Shown here piece by piece: positions 42,821 through 51,057 of a stretch of 64,000 nt of DNA. A program made the translations under genes and the position numbers. How positions within the stretch are numbered: the first letter of the stretch is position 1; every line of letters begins with the position of its first letter. Source of the DNA: Granulicella sapmiensis (GTDB taxonomy: Bacteria > Acidobacteriota > Terriglobia > Terriglobales > Acidobacteriaceae). The DNA is taken from assembly GCA_026225395.1 (NCBI GenBank), contig JAMFSR010000019.1:1-64000 (forward strand), in the 5' to 3' direction. Under the pieces are notes generated by a model. The model ran no database searches. It was not told where the DNA came from and saw only the letters and a program-made list of their open reading frames with translations.

Positions 42821-42948
42821 GGCGTGAAACCTCCGCGAGCCGGAAAGATTCGCGGCTCGCACACAGAAGGAGATACGCAGCAGAATACGCCGGGTTCCAT
42901 TGCGGGGCTACTGGTGCTCCGTTTGTGCCGGAGCCGTATCCTATAAGG

Positions 42949-45450
42949 ATGCAGCTGCTACCCGCCATTCCCGATGCCCTCACCGAAACCAGCGCCAAAG
43001 CGCTGCAGTGGGCGGAGCTGCAGCAGCGCCTCGCACGCGGCTCGCAGTCCACGCTGGGCCGCGAGCGTGTGCTCATGCTCGCCCCTTCGGGCAATCTCAG
43101 CTGGATCGAGGAGCAACAGCAGCGCACCGCTGAGATGCGTCACCTCGTCGCGGTTGGCGGTGGCTTCGACTTCCGGGGCATTTTCGATGCCACAGAATTG
43201 CTTGCCAAGGCGCAGATTGAAGGCTCGGCTCTGGAGCCAGCCGAACTGCTTTCCGCGCTCACCCACGCCGAGCGCGTTGAAGCATGGCGTCAGACCGTGC
43301 TTGCACCGCCAACCGCCGTACTCAACAAGTGGCCTGGCATCGAAGAACTCTCCGCTCCACTCCTGTCGCATGATCTCGGCAATCTGCTGCGGTTTCTGCG
43401 CGGCAAGATTGAAGCCGATGGCAGCCTGAGTGATGATGCTTCGCCCGAGCTACGCCGGATTCGCCGCGCCATGGAGCGCCAGCATCGCGCGATTGAGGAC
43501 AGCCTGCGCCGCGCCTTGGCAAAATTATCCGAAAGCGGCAGCACGCAGGACGAGTTGATCACCGTCCGCGGCGAGCGCTTCGTCATTCCGGTAAAGGCCG
43601 AGTTCAAGCGCAAGGTCGGCGGCGTGGTGCATGGTTCGAGCTCCAGCGGACAAACCGTCTTCGTCGAGCCGCTCGAAACCATCGAGCAGAACAACGAGCT
43701 GGTGCGTCTGCTCGACGAAGAGCAGGCGGAAATCCATCGCATCCTCGTTGCGATGACGCGCGCGGTTGCCGCGCAGGCGGAAGCTCTGCTGCTCGGCGCA
43801 GGCATCCTCGCCGAAGCTGACACCCACCAGGCACTCGCTCGCTTTGCGGAAGAGCTGGAGTGCGTCCGCCCTGTCTTTACGACCGCGAACATTGCCGCAA
43901 CATCCGAGTCTGAACTCGACTTCGAGCTGCTAGCCGCGCGTCATCCTCTGCTGGAACTGCGCCTGCGCGAGCAGGAAGCCAGCATCGTTCCGCTCACCAT
44001 TGCGCTTCCCACGTACCCCGAAGCCAAGCGGCAGATGATCATCAGCGGGCCGAACACCGGCGGCAAGACGGTGGCGCTCAAGACGGCAGGTTTGCTTGCG
44101 TTGATGGCGCAGGCCGGCATTCCTGTTCCTGCAACGCGTGCGCGACTTCCGCTCTTTACTGCCATTTATGCGGACATCGGCGACGCGCAGTCCATCGAGC
44201 AGAATCTCTCTACTTTCTCCTCGCACGTTGTAAACGTGGACCGCATCTCGCGTGAAGCGGGCGATACGTCGCTGGTGCTGCTTGACGAACTTGGCTCTGC
44301 GACCGACCCGGAAGAAGGTGCTGCACTGGCTGTTGCGGTAGCCGAGCACTTTCTGCGCCGACGCGTTTGGTGCCTCATCACTACGCACCTCACCTCGCTC
44401 AAGGTCTACGCCGCCAAACATCAGGGAGTGCTGAACGCTGCTGTCGGCTTTGACGAAACGCGCTTAGCGCCTACCTACGAACTGCGCCTTGGCGTTCCCG
44501 GGGCCTCTGCAGGCTTGAACATCGCCGCCCGTCTTGGCCTCGCGCCGGACATCGTGGCCAACGCACGCTCGCAGATGAGCTCACAAACCGCCGACATTGG
44601 CCGCTTCCTTGATGAGCTCCACGCCCAGCTCTCCGCAGCCACCTCCGAGCGTGAAGCTCTTGCCGAAGTCCAGAAGAAGCTCGACGCAGAGCGGATCAAG
44701 CTTGCCACCGAGGGCCGCATTGAGCAGAAAGCTCGCACGCGCGAGCTTGAGGGCAAGCTCGAAACGCTGATCAAGGACTTCGAGCTGCAACTGCGCGATA
44801 CGGTCAAGGCGATCGATGACAAGACCGTCGCGTCCAAGATCGCGCGCGACTCCGCGCTGCGCATCGCCCGCCTGCGCCGCGAGTTCTCCGAGCAGTTCCA
44901 GTCCACCGTCGTCGCGCACACTACCGGCGCGGACAGGAGGGATGGCCCCGTCGTCGTCAATCGGCAGCGCGACCCGCAGGTCGGCGACACGGTGCGCCTC
45001 AAATCGCTCGCTCGCGAAGGCCGCGTTGCCCGCGTGATCGACGCCAAGACGCTCGAAGTGCAGGTGGGTGCGATGAAGATGCGCGTTGCCCGCAGCGATG
45101 TTGCTGAGGTCGTCGCATTTGCCAAGGACACAACGCCGCAAGGCAAAACGCGGCGCGGAGGCGTTACGGTTTCAACTGGAACCGGCTCGGACGACTCCGA
45201 CTACATGACCTCCGAGATCAATGTCATCGGCCGCACTGCCGATGAGGCCGAGAGCGAAGTCGAGCGCTTTGTTGAGCGCGCCTTCCTCGCCGGGCTGCCG
45301 ACTATTCGGGTCGTTCACGGCGTGGGCATGGGCATTCTGCGGCGCACGCTGCGCGAGTTCCTGAACAAGCACCCGCATGTTGCCGGCGTTAGCGAGCCGC
45401 CGTACAACGAGGGTGGACAGGGTGCGACGATTGTTGAGTTGCGTCAATAA
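42949..45450 (+). CDS. mutS2: Endonuclease MutS2, 833 aa
   Basis: A MutS-like ATPase with a C-terminal Smr nuclease domain; in other bacteria it suppresses recombination or splits collided ribosomes. The core and clamp occupy residues 1-340. The Walker A is SGPNTGGKTVALK, and the Walker B region VLLDELGSATDPEEGAALA is followed by TTHLTSLK. A long coiled coil follows (about 520-640), then a KOW-like segment (VGDTVRLKSLAREGRVARV), and the Smr domain ends with VHGVGMGILRRTLREFLNKH. ATG 42949 is preferred over an upstream GTG. It is convergent with the gene at 45451, with no spacer. Confidence 0.95.
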   Translation: MQLLPAIPDALTETSAKALQWAELQQRLARGSQSTLGRERVLMLAPSGNLSWIEEQQQRTAEMRHLVAVGGGFDFRGIFDATELLAKAQIEGSALEPAELLSALTHAERVEAWRQTVLAPPTAVLNKWPGIEELSAPLLSHDLGNLLRFLRGKIEADGSLSDDASPELRRIRRAMERQHRAIEDSLRRALAKLSESGSTQDELITVRGERFVIPVKAEFKRKVGGVVHGSSSSGQTVFVEPLETIEQNNELVRLLDEEQAEIHRILVAMTRAVAAQAEALLLGAGILAEADTHQALARFAEELECVRPVFTTANIAATSESELDFELLAARHPLLELRLREQEASIVPLTIALPTYPEAKRQMIISGPNTGGKTVALKTAGLLALMAQAGIPVPATRARLPLFTAIYADIGDAQSIEQNLSTFSSHVVNVDRISREAGDTSLVLLDELGSATDPEEGAALAVAVAEHFLRRRVWCLITTHLTSLKVYAAKHQGVLNAAVGFDETRLAPTYELRLGVPGASAGLNIAARLGLAPDIVANARSQMSSQTADIGRFLDELHAQLSAATSEREALAEVQKKLDAERIKLATEGRIEQKARTRELEGKLETLIKDFELQLRDTVKAIDDKTVASKIARDSALRIARLRREFSEQFQSTVVAHTTGADRRDGPVVVNRQRDPQVGDTVRLKSLAREGRVARVIDAKTLEVQVGAMKMRVARSDVAEVVAFAKDTTPQGKTRRGGVTVSTGTGSDDSDYMTSEINVIGRTADEAESEVERFVERAFLAGLPTIRVVHGVGMGILRRTLREFLNKHPHVAGVSEPPYNEGGQGATIVELRQ

Positions 45451-45972
45451 TCAGCGAGTGGCTGAAGCCGTCGTCATCCCGGCCCGCCGCGCCTCAAAGA
45501 AGACCCCGCACGCGCTCACTACAATCCGGTTCTGCCCGGCGATCAGGACGGAATCGCCCGGAACCTCGGTCGTCGCCCCGGTGATATCGGCGTCCTCGTG
45601 CTGCATATTCACTTCCAGCACGCTGCCCGAGCGGATGCCGAGCTGCATGAAGTCCGCCGCTCCGTCGTCCCCGGAGTTTTCCTTCTTGAACTGTGCACCG
45701 GTCACCATCCGCATCGTGATGCCCTGGAGCGGCACTTCGCCGCCGCGCCAGCGCATGGCGGTCGAACTGTAATACAGAGTCGATCCCAGCAGCGGCTGTG
45801 CCTGGGTCGCGTCCCAACATGCGGTGTTGTGGGTCGGCATCACGCGCGTAATCTTCCAGCTCCCGGCCAGCTGCGAGGGAAGCGTCTGCGCTCCGCCCGC
45901 TAACGCCTCCATCAAAACGGCGACACCCACCATAAGTCCCGCCAGCTTTCCGTTCCGCACCTTCGCCTCCAT
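45451..45972 (-). CDS. Secreted protein of unknown function, 173 aa
   Basis: A signal peptide (LAGLMVGVAVLMEALAGGAQ) is followed by a small beta-rich domain with SQLAGSWKITRVMPTHN, a lipocalin-like opening, and one disulfide-capable Cys pair (NTACWDA, VVSACGVFF). The family was not recognised. ATG 45972 lies at the start of the signal; the frame is open further upstream without family sense. Its stop abuts that of mutS2. Confidence 0.6.
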   Translation of the reverse strand: MEAKVRNGKLAGLMVGVAVLMEALAGGAQTLPSQLAGSWKITRVMPTHNTACWDATQAQPLLGSTLYYSSTAMRWRGGEVPLQGITMRMVTGAQFKKENSGDDGAADFMQLGIRSGSVLEVNMQHEDADITGATTEVPGDSVLIAGQNRIVVSACGVFFEARRAGMTTASATR

Positions 45973-46061
45973 CTTTCGGCAGGAATCAAATCCTATCGCC
46001 TGAATTTTAAAGTTTCGGATGCAGTCTGGTAGCAAAAATGTTGGCCCTGCCAAAAATCTGC

Positions 46062-47141
46062 TTACTTAAGAGGCGCAGAACCTGCTGCGGGCGAAGGCGC
46101 ATCCGTTGGCCCGTTCCAGTACGACTCCCTGTGCCGCACGATCGACGACGGGTACTCCGGAATCGTGACCGTGATCCGGTGCAACCCCGGTGCGGCCACG
46201 GCTTCCTTCGTGTCCGGCGGGAAACGTGGCACGAAGCTCAACATATAGAAGTTATGTACATGGTTCGCTAGGGACACCATCCCCTTGTCGAAACCCTTCT
46301 GCGAGCCGAAGTTGACGTACTCGCCGCCGGACATACTCGCGAACTCCTTCGGTGCATTCTTGCGCAGTGCCTGGACTCCCATAAACAGCAGCCCCATCAC
46401 ACCACTGCCGCCGCCATGCTTCAGGTCGTCGACCACCTCATCCCGCCCGGGCGAAAACGCCACGGCATCCACTACTGTGTTCGACCGCCCTAGCTCTTTG
46501 ATCACCGCCTCGGGCTTGGTCTCGCTGCCATGGTCTCGCGTCTCGCTGATCAGCAGCACGGCGCGCCGACCGGTCGCCTTATGCGCTTCCAACAAGGTGT
46601 TGGCATAGTCGACGGCGTCAAAAATTGTCGCGCCGCCATCGTAGTCGCATGGTCTGAGCTTGTTCAGCGCCATGTCGCGAGTCCTGACGTCGTGCGTAAA
46701 CCCAGCCAGCAGCTCTTCGCCGGTGCCGAATTGGATAATCGCAACCTCCGCCGGCGCGTCTCCGGTAATGGCCTCGATCATCGTGGGTAGCCCACGAATC
46801 TTGTCGAACTCCACCTCGGCCGACCGCGAACACTGCACCGCGACCACCAGTGATAACGGCCTCGCCGTATCGTCGGTCTCGTCTAGCCTCACCCGTTGCG
46901 GCACACCGTTGTCCTCTACGAGGAACTGCGAAGCCTGCAGCTCGTATAGCGTGTCCTTGCCCAGCTCCACCGAGGTCGGCACCAGCACCAGCTGTGACTG
47001 CACCTGGATGGTCGTCTTCGGTTCCTGGCCCGGGGTGGCGTCGGGTGCAGCTGCATCCGACGGGGACTGGGCCGAAACCATCCCCGCGCTGACCAGAAGA
47101 GCGAAGCAAAAACAGGTGCATCGAAACGAAGGACGGCTCAT
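46062..47141 (-). CDS. Secreted VWFA-related acidobacterial-type protein, 359 aa
   Basis: A signal peptide (residues 1-24) precedes a domain of the VWFA-related type frequent in Acidobacteria (TIGR03436): VQSQLVLVPTSVE, FLVEDNGVPQRVR, then the VWA fold with VAIIQFGTGEELLAGFTHDV, RAVLLISETRDHGSE and YMLSFVPRFPPD at the end. The metal-site motif normally DxSxS reads VQCSRSAEVE, so the first Asp is missing and metal binding is doubtful. Function is unknown; adhesion or matrix roles are usual guesses. It is divergent from the radical SAM gene. Confidence 0.82.
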   Translation of the reverse strand: MSRPSFRCTCFCFALLVSAGMVSAQSPSDAAAPDATPGQEPKTTIQVQSQLVLVPTSVELGKDTLYELQASQFLVEDNGVPQRVRLDETDDTARPLSLVVAVQCSRSAEVEFDKIRGLPTMIEAITGDAPAEVAIIQFGTGEELLAGFTHDVRTRDMALNKLRPCDYDGGATIFDAVDYANTLLEAHKATGRRAVLLISETRDHGSETKPEAVIKELGRSNTVVDAVAFSPGRDEVVDDLKHGGGSGVMGLLFMGVQALRKNAPKEFASMSGGEYVNFGSQKGFDKGMVSLANHVHNFYMLSFVPRFPPDTKEAVAAPGLHRITVTIPEYPSSIVRHRESYWNGPTDAPSPAAGSAPLK

Positions 47142-47404
47142 CCCATAAGTCTATCGGCTTCCGTTAGTCCCACACTAATCACCGTTCGCTGCAAATTCTC
47201 GCCGTTCGCTGTATTTATCAGGACTTGTTTGTAACCCTTCTCTACGCTGGATGATGCACGGGCTACTGCTTTTCCTCCAGACACCTGAGGGCAACCACGA
47301 ATCCCGTAAAGCACTTCACGGGCCAGGTGTACGGTTCTAGACTTGGATACGACAATCTCGTTAGCGTGTACTTCCGCGGCGAACTCTTCAGGAGAGCAAC
47401 AAAA

Positions 47405-49540
47405 ATGGCAAAGGCAACTAAGTTCATTGAAAAAGGCGTAGTGCTCGGCGCGAAAGCCGGCTGGAGCGTGTTCAACAAGCTGAACTCCATCAGCCCCAAC
47501 AAGAGCTTCACGCCCAAGTGGTCGGATAAGCCCCTCCTGAAGTCGTACCAGAAAGAGAAGCCGCCTCTCGGCTGGCCCCGTACGACCGACTCCCTTTGCC
47601 CGCGTTGCGTGCCGGAGATCCGCCAGCAGATCGTCGACGGCAAGCTGCCCCACGAGATTCTCCTGAACGAAAAGGTCGGCGAAATCAAGGCGCAGATCAT
47701 CGAGCGCGACGGCCAGATCCTGATGGTGAAGGACTGCCCCATCCACGGCCACTTTGAAGACGTCATGTCGATCGACACGGCTTTCTTCAAGCACCTCGAA
47801 GAGGTCTTCCCCGGCCGCGACATCCGCGCCCACAACGATGAAAAGCTGCACAACCACGGCACATCCACCGTTACTCACGGCCGCGGTTCGGTGCTCACCA
47901 TCGATCTCACCAACCGCTGCAACATGATGTGTGATCCCTGCTTCATGGACGCCAACCAGGTCGGCTTCGTCCACGAGCTCACATGGGACGAGATCAAGAC
48001 CATGCTCGACAACGCCGTGACTATCAAGCCCAAGCGCCAGATGTCCGTGCAGTTCTCGGGTGGCGAGCCCACGCTCAGCCCGTACTTCCTCGACGCCGTC
48101 GCTTATGCCCGCAAGGTCGGCTACACCTCGGTGCAGGCTGCGACCAACGGCATCGAATTCGCCAAGTCCAAGGAGTTCTCGAAGGCCGCTGCTGAAGCCG
48201 GTCTTCGTTACGCGTACCTCCAGTTTGACGGCATCGGCAACGCGCCGAACTCGCACCGCAAGGTCGGCAACGCGTTCGACGTAAAGCTCCAGGCCATTCA
48301 CAACCTGCATGAGGCCGGCGTGGACATCGTCCCCGTAACCTGCATCATCAACGGCATCAATAACGAGCAGGTTGGCCGCATCATCGAGTTCGCGCTCGAC
48401 AATCCCAAGAAGATCAACTTCCTTTCCTTCCAGCCTGTTTCGTTCACGGGCCGCGATGAGGATGTCTCCGACGAGCGCCGCATGGCGCAGCGTTACACCC
48501 TCTCGCACCTCGCGCACGACGTCAAGAACCAGACCGGCCTCGGCGAGCCCGTCCGCGACTGGTTCCCCATCAGCTTCATGTCCACGTTCTCCGACTGGGC
48601 CGATCTCGTCCACGGACCGAACCACGACTGGGGCCAGCTCTCCTGCGGCTGCCACCCGAACTGCGGCATCGGCATGGCGCTGATGATCGACAAGGAAACC
48701 AAGGAAGCTGTTCCCGTTACGGCGTTCCTCAACGCTGATCGTCTTGCCAAGGACATTGCCCGCGTCAACGACGCAGCCCGTGGCAAGTACCTCACCATGC
48801 TCGGCGCCGGTCTCGCGCTCATCCGCAACTACGAGCCGAAGAACGCTCCCACCCACTTCAGCATCTTCTCGCTGCTGACCAAGTTCGACAAGTGCTTCGG
48901 CGCCACCGGCCGCGACTACGGCAAGGTCACCGGCGACCGCACCATGGACGACATCAAGAAGCGCCGCGCCGATCGCTGGAACTTCCTCTTCATCGCCGGC
49001 ATGTGGTTCCAGGATCTCTTCAACTACGACTTCCGCCGCACCGAGCAGTGCATCATCCCGTACGCCACGCAGGAAGGCGAAATCAGCTTCTGCGCGTACA
49101 ACACGGGCGTTGGCTGGCGCAACATCATCGAGAAGATGCACATGACGAGCTCGCTCACCAAGTGGTATGAGGAGCATGGCCGTCACGAGATCTTCGCCGG
49201 TGGTAAGAAGGTCGGCCTGGAGAAGGAATCGAAGTACGATCTCGTTCTCAATCAGGAGCATGTGGATTCGGCAGCGAACGATACGTTCGACAAGAGCGGT
49301 ATCGCCAAGAACGCCCGCGAAGAAAAGATTCGCGCCCGCGACGCCAAGCTGAAGCAGGACGCTGAGAATGCTCGTATGGCCAAGCTCTACCGCAAGGAAA
49401 TCCTGCAGGAGCCTGAGCTTCCTGGCGGGTTCGTTGCGATCGGCGAGATCGGCGGCCTGGGCGGCATCAAGCCCGCGGCTCCGGTAGCGTCGAAGGCTGA
49501 AGTTGTCAGCAAGATCGAAGAGACCGTTGCCGGCGACTAG
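47405..49540 (+). CDS. Large radical SAM protein resembling the tetraether lipid synthase (Tes/MJ0619) group, 711 aa
   Basis: A canonical CX3CX2C cluster motif lies in TNRCNMMCDPCFMDANQ (Cys 172, 176, 179). An upstream CxxC (LCPRCVPE, Cys 65/68) with KDCPIHGHFED, and later cysteines in SCGCHPNCGIG (414-420), FDKCFGATGRD and EQCIIPYATQEGEISFC, fit additional metal sites. Tes of Methanocaldococcus has three Fe-S clusters and a rubredoxin-like iron. Homologues are proposed to make membrane-spanning lipids in Acidobacteria. This member has a helical C-terminal extension rich in Lys/Ala. AGGAGAG precedes ATG 47405. Family resemblance is from memory; the lipid role is inference. Confidence 0.7.
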   Translation: MAKATKFIEKGVVLGAKAGWSVFNKLNSISPNKSFTPKWSDKPLLKSYQKEKPPLGWPRTTDSLCPRCVPEIRQQIVDGKLPHEILLNEKVGEIKAQIIERDGQILMVKDCPIHGHFEDVMSIDTAFFKHLEEVFPGRDIRAHNDEKLHNHGTSTVTHGRGSVLTIDLTNRCNMMCDPCFMDANQVGFVHELTWDEIKTMLDNAVTIKPKRQMSVQFSGGEPTLSPYFLDAVAYARKVGYTSVQAATNGIEFAKSKEFSKAAAEAGLRYAYLQFDGIGNAPNSHRKVGNAFDVKLQAIHNLHEAGVDIVPVTCIINGINNEQVGRIIEFALDNPKKINFLSFQPVSFTGRDEDVSDERRMAQRYTLSHLAHDVKNQTGLGEPVRDWFPISFMSTFSDWADLVHGPNHDWGQLSCGCHPNCGIGMALMIDKETKEAVPVTAFLNADRLAKDIARVNDAARGKYLTMLGAGLALIRNYEPKNAPTHFSIFSLLTKFDKCFGATGRDYGKVTGDRTMDDIKKRRADRWNFLFIAGMWFQDLFNYDFRRTEQCIIPYATQEGEISFCAYNTGVGWRNIIEKMHMTSSLTKWYEEHGRHEIFAGGKKVGLEKESKYDLVLNQEHVDSAANDTFDKSGIAKNAREEKIRARDAKLKQDAENARMAKLYRKEILQEPELPGGFVAIGEIGGLGGIKPAAPVASKAEVVSKIEETVAGD

Positions 49541-49560
49541 TTTGCAGGTGCCTCGTAACA

Positions 49561-49592
49561 ACAAAGGCCGCCCATTTGGGTGGCCTTTGTGT
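49561..49592. terminator. Intrinsic terminator after the radical SAM gene
   Basis: ACAAAGGCCGCCC pairs with GGGTGGCCTTTGT (49561-49590; loop ATTT, one mismatch), followed by GTTTCTT. It begins 20 bases after the stop codon. Confidence 0.85.
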
Positions 49593-49612
49593 TTCTTCAA
49601 AAAAGTATCGCG

Positions 49613-49981
49613 CTACCGAACATCAAACCAGGCGAACACAAGGTAAGCATTCAGCGCGAACAGCGAAAAAGCAGGAAGCGCCGCCACAACCGAGTCGCGG
49701 ATCCGGTAGCGTGTCACGAGAGCCAGAAACATCATCACTGCAAGCCCCGCAGCGCTGAAAAGAAGAATCGGACGATTGAGGTATCCCACGATCAATCCGA
49801 GGCCACCGGCAATCTGCAACACACCCGTCAAAACGCGAAGTTTTGTCAGGAGATATCGATCGAACTCCGCAATCATTTCTCTGGAAAGAAAACAGCTCAA
49901 GCCGTAGCCGATGAACAAAAGAGCTGAAATACCCTGAGCAATTTCAGGAATCAGTCGAACGGTAGGTGTTGCGGTATACAC
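49613..49981 (-). CDS. DoxX-like membrane protein, 122 aa
   Basis: Four membrane segments (GISALLFIGYGLSCFL, VLTGVLQIAGGLGLIVGYL, ILLFSAAGLAVMMFLALVT, VVAALPAFSLFALNAYLVF) in DoxX-like order. The frame is open to ATG 50044, but that would overlap the divergent gene at 50025. A GTG at 49981 with GGAG eight bases upstream resolves the conflict and still keeps all helices. Function is unknown. It is paired head to head with another DoxX-like gene. Confidence 0.65.
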   Translation of the reverse strand: MYTATPTVRLIPEIAQGISALLFIGYGLSCFLSREMIAEFDRYLLTKLRVLTGVLQIAGGLGLIVGYLNRPILLFSAAGLAVMMFLALVTRYRIRDSVVAALPAFSLFALNAYLVFAWFDVR

Positions 49982-50024
49982 TCGGGGCGCTCCATAGAAC
50001 CACTTCTGAACAGCAGAGGACTGA

Positions 50025-50396
50025 ATGCCGATACTACGCTCCATTGTTCAGATCATCGTTGCGCTTGGCTTATTGAATGTCTGGCTGCTTCACTTTCGCC
50101 AGCGGACTGCATACCGTGGCGGCAACGCCGGCTCCATCAAGGATGAGTTCACCGTGTACGGCATGCCGCCGTGGTCGGTTTACGTCGTAGGCACGTTGAA
50201 GGTCGGCATAGCGATATGTCTGTTTGCCGGCTTATGGCTTCCCGCGGTCGTGTTCCCAGCAAGCCTCATACTTTGCTTGCTGATGCTGGGCGCCCTCGCG
50301 ATGCACGCCAAGGTGCATGACCCGATGAAAAAGTCACTGCCCGCCCTTGCGATGCTCGCTTTTAGCATCTTCCTCGTCCTCACGCCTGCGAGGTAG
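50025..50396 (+). CDS. DoxX-like membrane protein, 123 aa
   Basis: Four membrane segments: IVQIIVALGLLNVWLLHF, MPPWSVYVVGTLKVGIAICL, LPAVVFPASLILCLLMLGAL and LPALAMLAFSIFLVLTP, with the FTVYGMPPW and HAKVHDPMKKSLPA loops typical of DoxX-like proteins. It is divergent from a second DoxX-like gene, suggesting a two-subunit or paralogous pair. ATG 50025 is chosen. Confidence 0.7.
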   Translation: MPILRSIVQIIVALGLLNVWLLHFRQRTAYRGGNAGSIKDEFTVYGMPPWSVYVVGTLKVGIAICLFAGLWLPAVVFPASLILCLLMLGALAMHAKVHDPMKKSLPALAMLAFSIFLVLTPAR

Positions 50397-50435
50397 GCAA
50401 TTCTCTAGCTATCGTTCCAAGCGGCACGCAGAGGG

Positions 50436-50723
50436 TTAGGCGCTCCGCTGCTTCGCCGTCCGTTCCGCCATTGCGAAATGTCTCTGATCCAAAGCCTGTC
50501 TGACGAGCGTCTTGATTACGGCCTGGCGACTTATGTTTAAGTCTTCCGCTTCGCGGTCCAACTCCTCCACCATCCGCGCGGAAAAATCGACATTCACCCG
50601 TCGGATAGGCTTCATCATCTTTCCCGAGTTTGTAAAGAAGCGCGAGACATTCTTGCCGCTATCCGCAATCCGGGCAAGACTCTCGGCCGTTGGTGCTTTC
50701 ACTGCACTAAGAGTTTTCTTCAT
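50436..50723 (-). CDS. brnA: BrnA-like ribbon-helix-helix antitoxin, 95 aa
   Basis: The C-terminal ribbon-helix-helix is visible: RRVNVDFSARMVEELDREAE, then LNISRQAVIKTLVRQALDQR. The N-terminal half would contact the toxin. It follows and overlaps the toxin gene by 17 bases, the toxin-first order of brnTA. ATG 50723 has AGGAG ten bases upstream; ATG 50732 is possible but too close to that site. Confidence 0.75.
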   Translation of the reverse strand: MKKTLSAVKAPTAESLARIADSGKNVSRFFTNSGKMMKPIRRVNVDFSARMVEELDREAEDLNISRQAVIKTLVRQALDQRHFAMAERTAKQRSA

Positions 50724-50985
50724 AGAGTTCATACTCCTCTCGCGTTGCTTTCCACAAAGTGACCAGATGATAGAACTCGCCCTCATCGTCTTCGCGGACC
50801 TCGAAGATAACGGAGTAAAGGCGCTGTCCTACCCAGCCGATAGCACGAAACTGCTCAGGCATATCAGACCGTTGATCCTGGTAGTAAGGGCGTAGAAAAA
50901 CATCCTGCACCTCTTCAAAACCAATCCCGCGTTTCGGGTTCTTTCTTAACCGCACGCTTTTTCTCACATCAAACTTGAAGCGCAT
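50707..50985 (-). CDS. brnT: BrnT-like RNase toxin, 92 aa
   Basis: A RelE-fold toxin of the BrnT type that cleaves RNA. FKFDVRKSVRLRKNPKRGIG is the family opening (F-WD--K---N--KH-I form), followed by FEEVQDVFLRP, RAIGWVGQRLYSVIFEV and the C-terminal TLWKATREEYELYEE with conserved Lys, Arg and Glu. A 15-bp palindrome lies just upstream, probably the autoregulatory operator. Confidence 0.8.
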   Translation of the reverse strand: MRFKFDVRKSVRLRKNPKRGIGFEEVQDVFLRPYYQDQRSDMPEQFRAIGWVGQRLYSVIFEVREDDEGEFYHLVTLWKATREEYELYEENS

Positions 50986-50991
50986 GAAAAA

Positions 50992-51006
50992 GTATAACTG
51001 TTATAC
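50992..51006. promoter_or_regulatory. Palindromic operator candidate for brnTA
   Basis: GTATAAC-T-GTTATAC is a perfect 15-bp palindrome seven bases upstream of the brnT start. Its TATAAC/GTTATA words may also form the -10 region. BrnA-type antitoxins repress their own operon, so this is the natural site. It also lies 52 bases upstream of the divergent MFS gene. Confidence 0.65.
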
Positions 51007-51057
51007 CTATTCGCCGTAAATTGGAATAGGCTGCGCCATCGGCGATACTGGTACTTG

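Noticed and set aside
47138-49600. An 820-codon open frame on the minus strand opposite the radical SAM gene
   Set aside because: It is the antisense shadow of a strongly conserved gene with cluster motifs; long antisense frames are common in GC-rich DNA with C-ending codons, and its translation shows only low-complexity Val/Asp/Glu-rich sequence.
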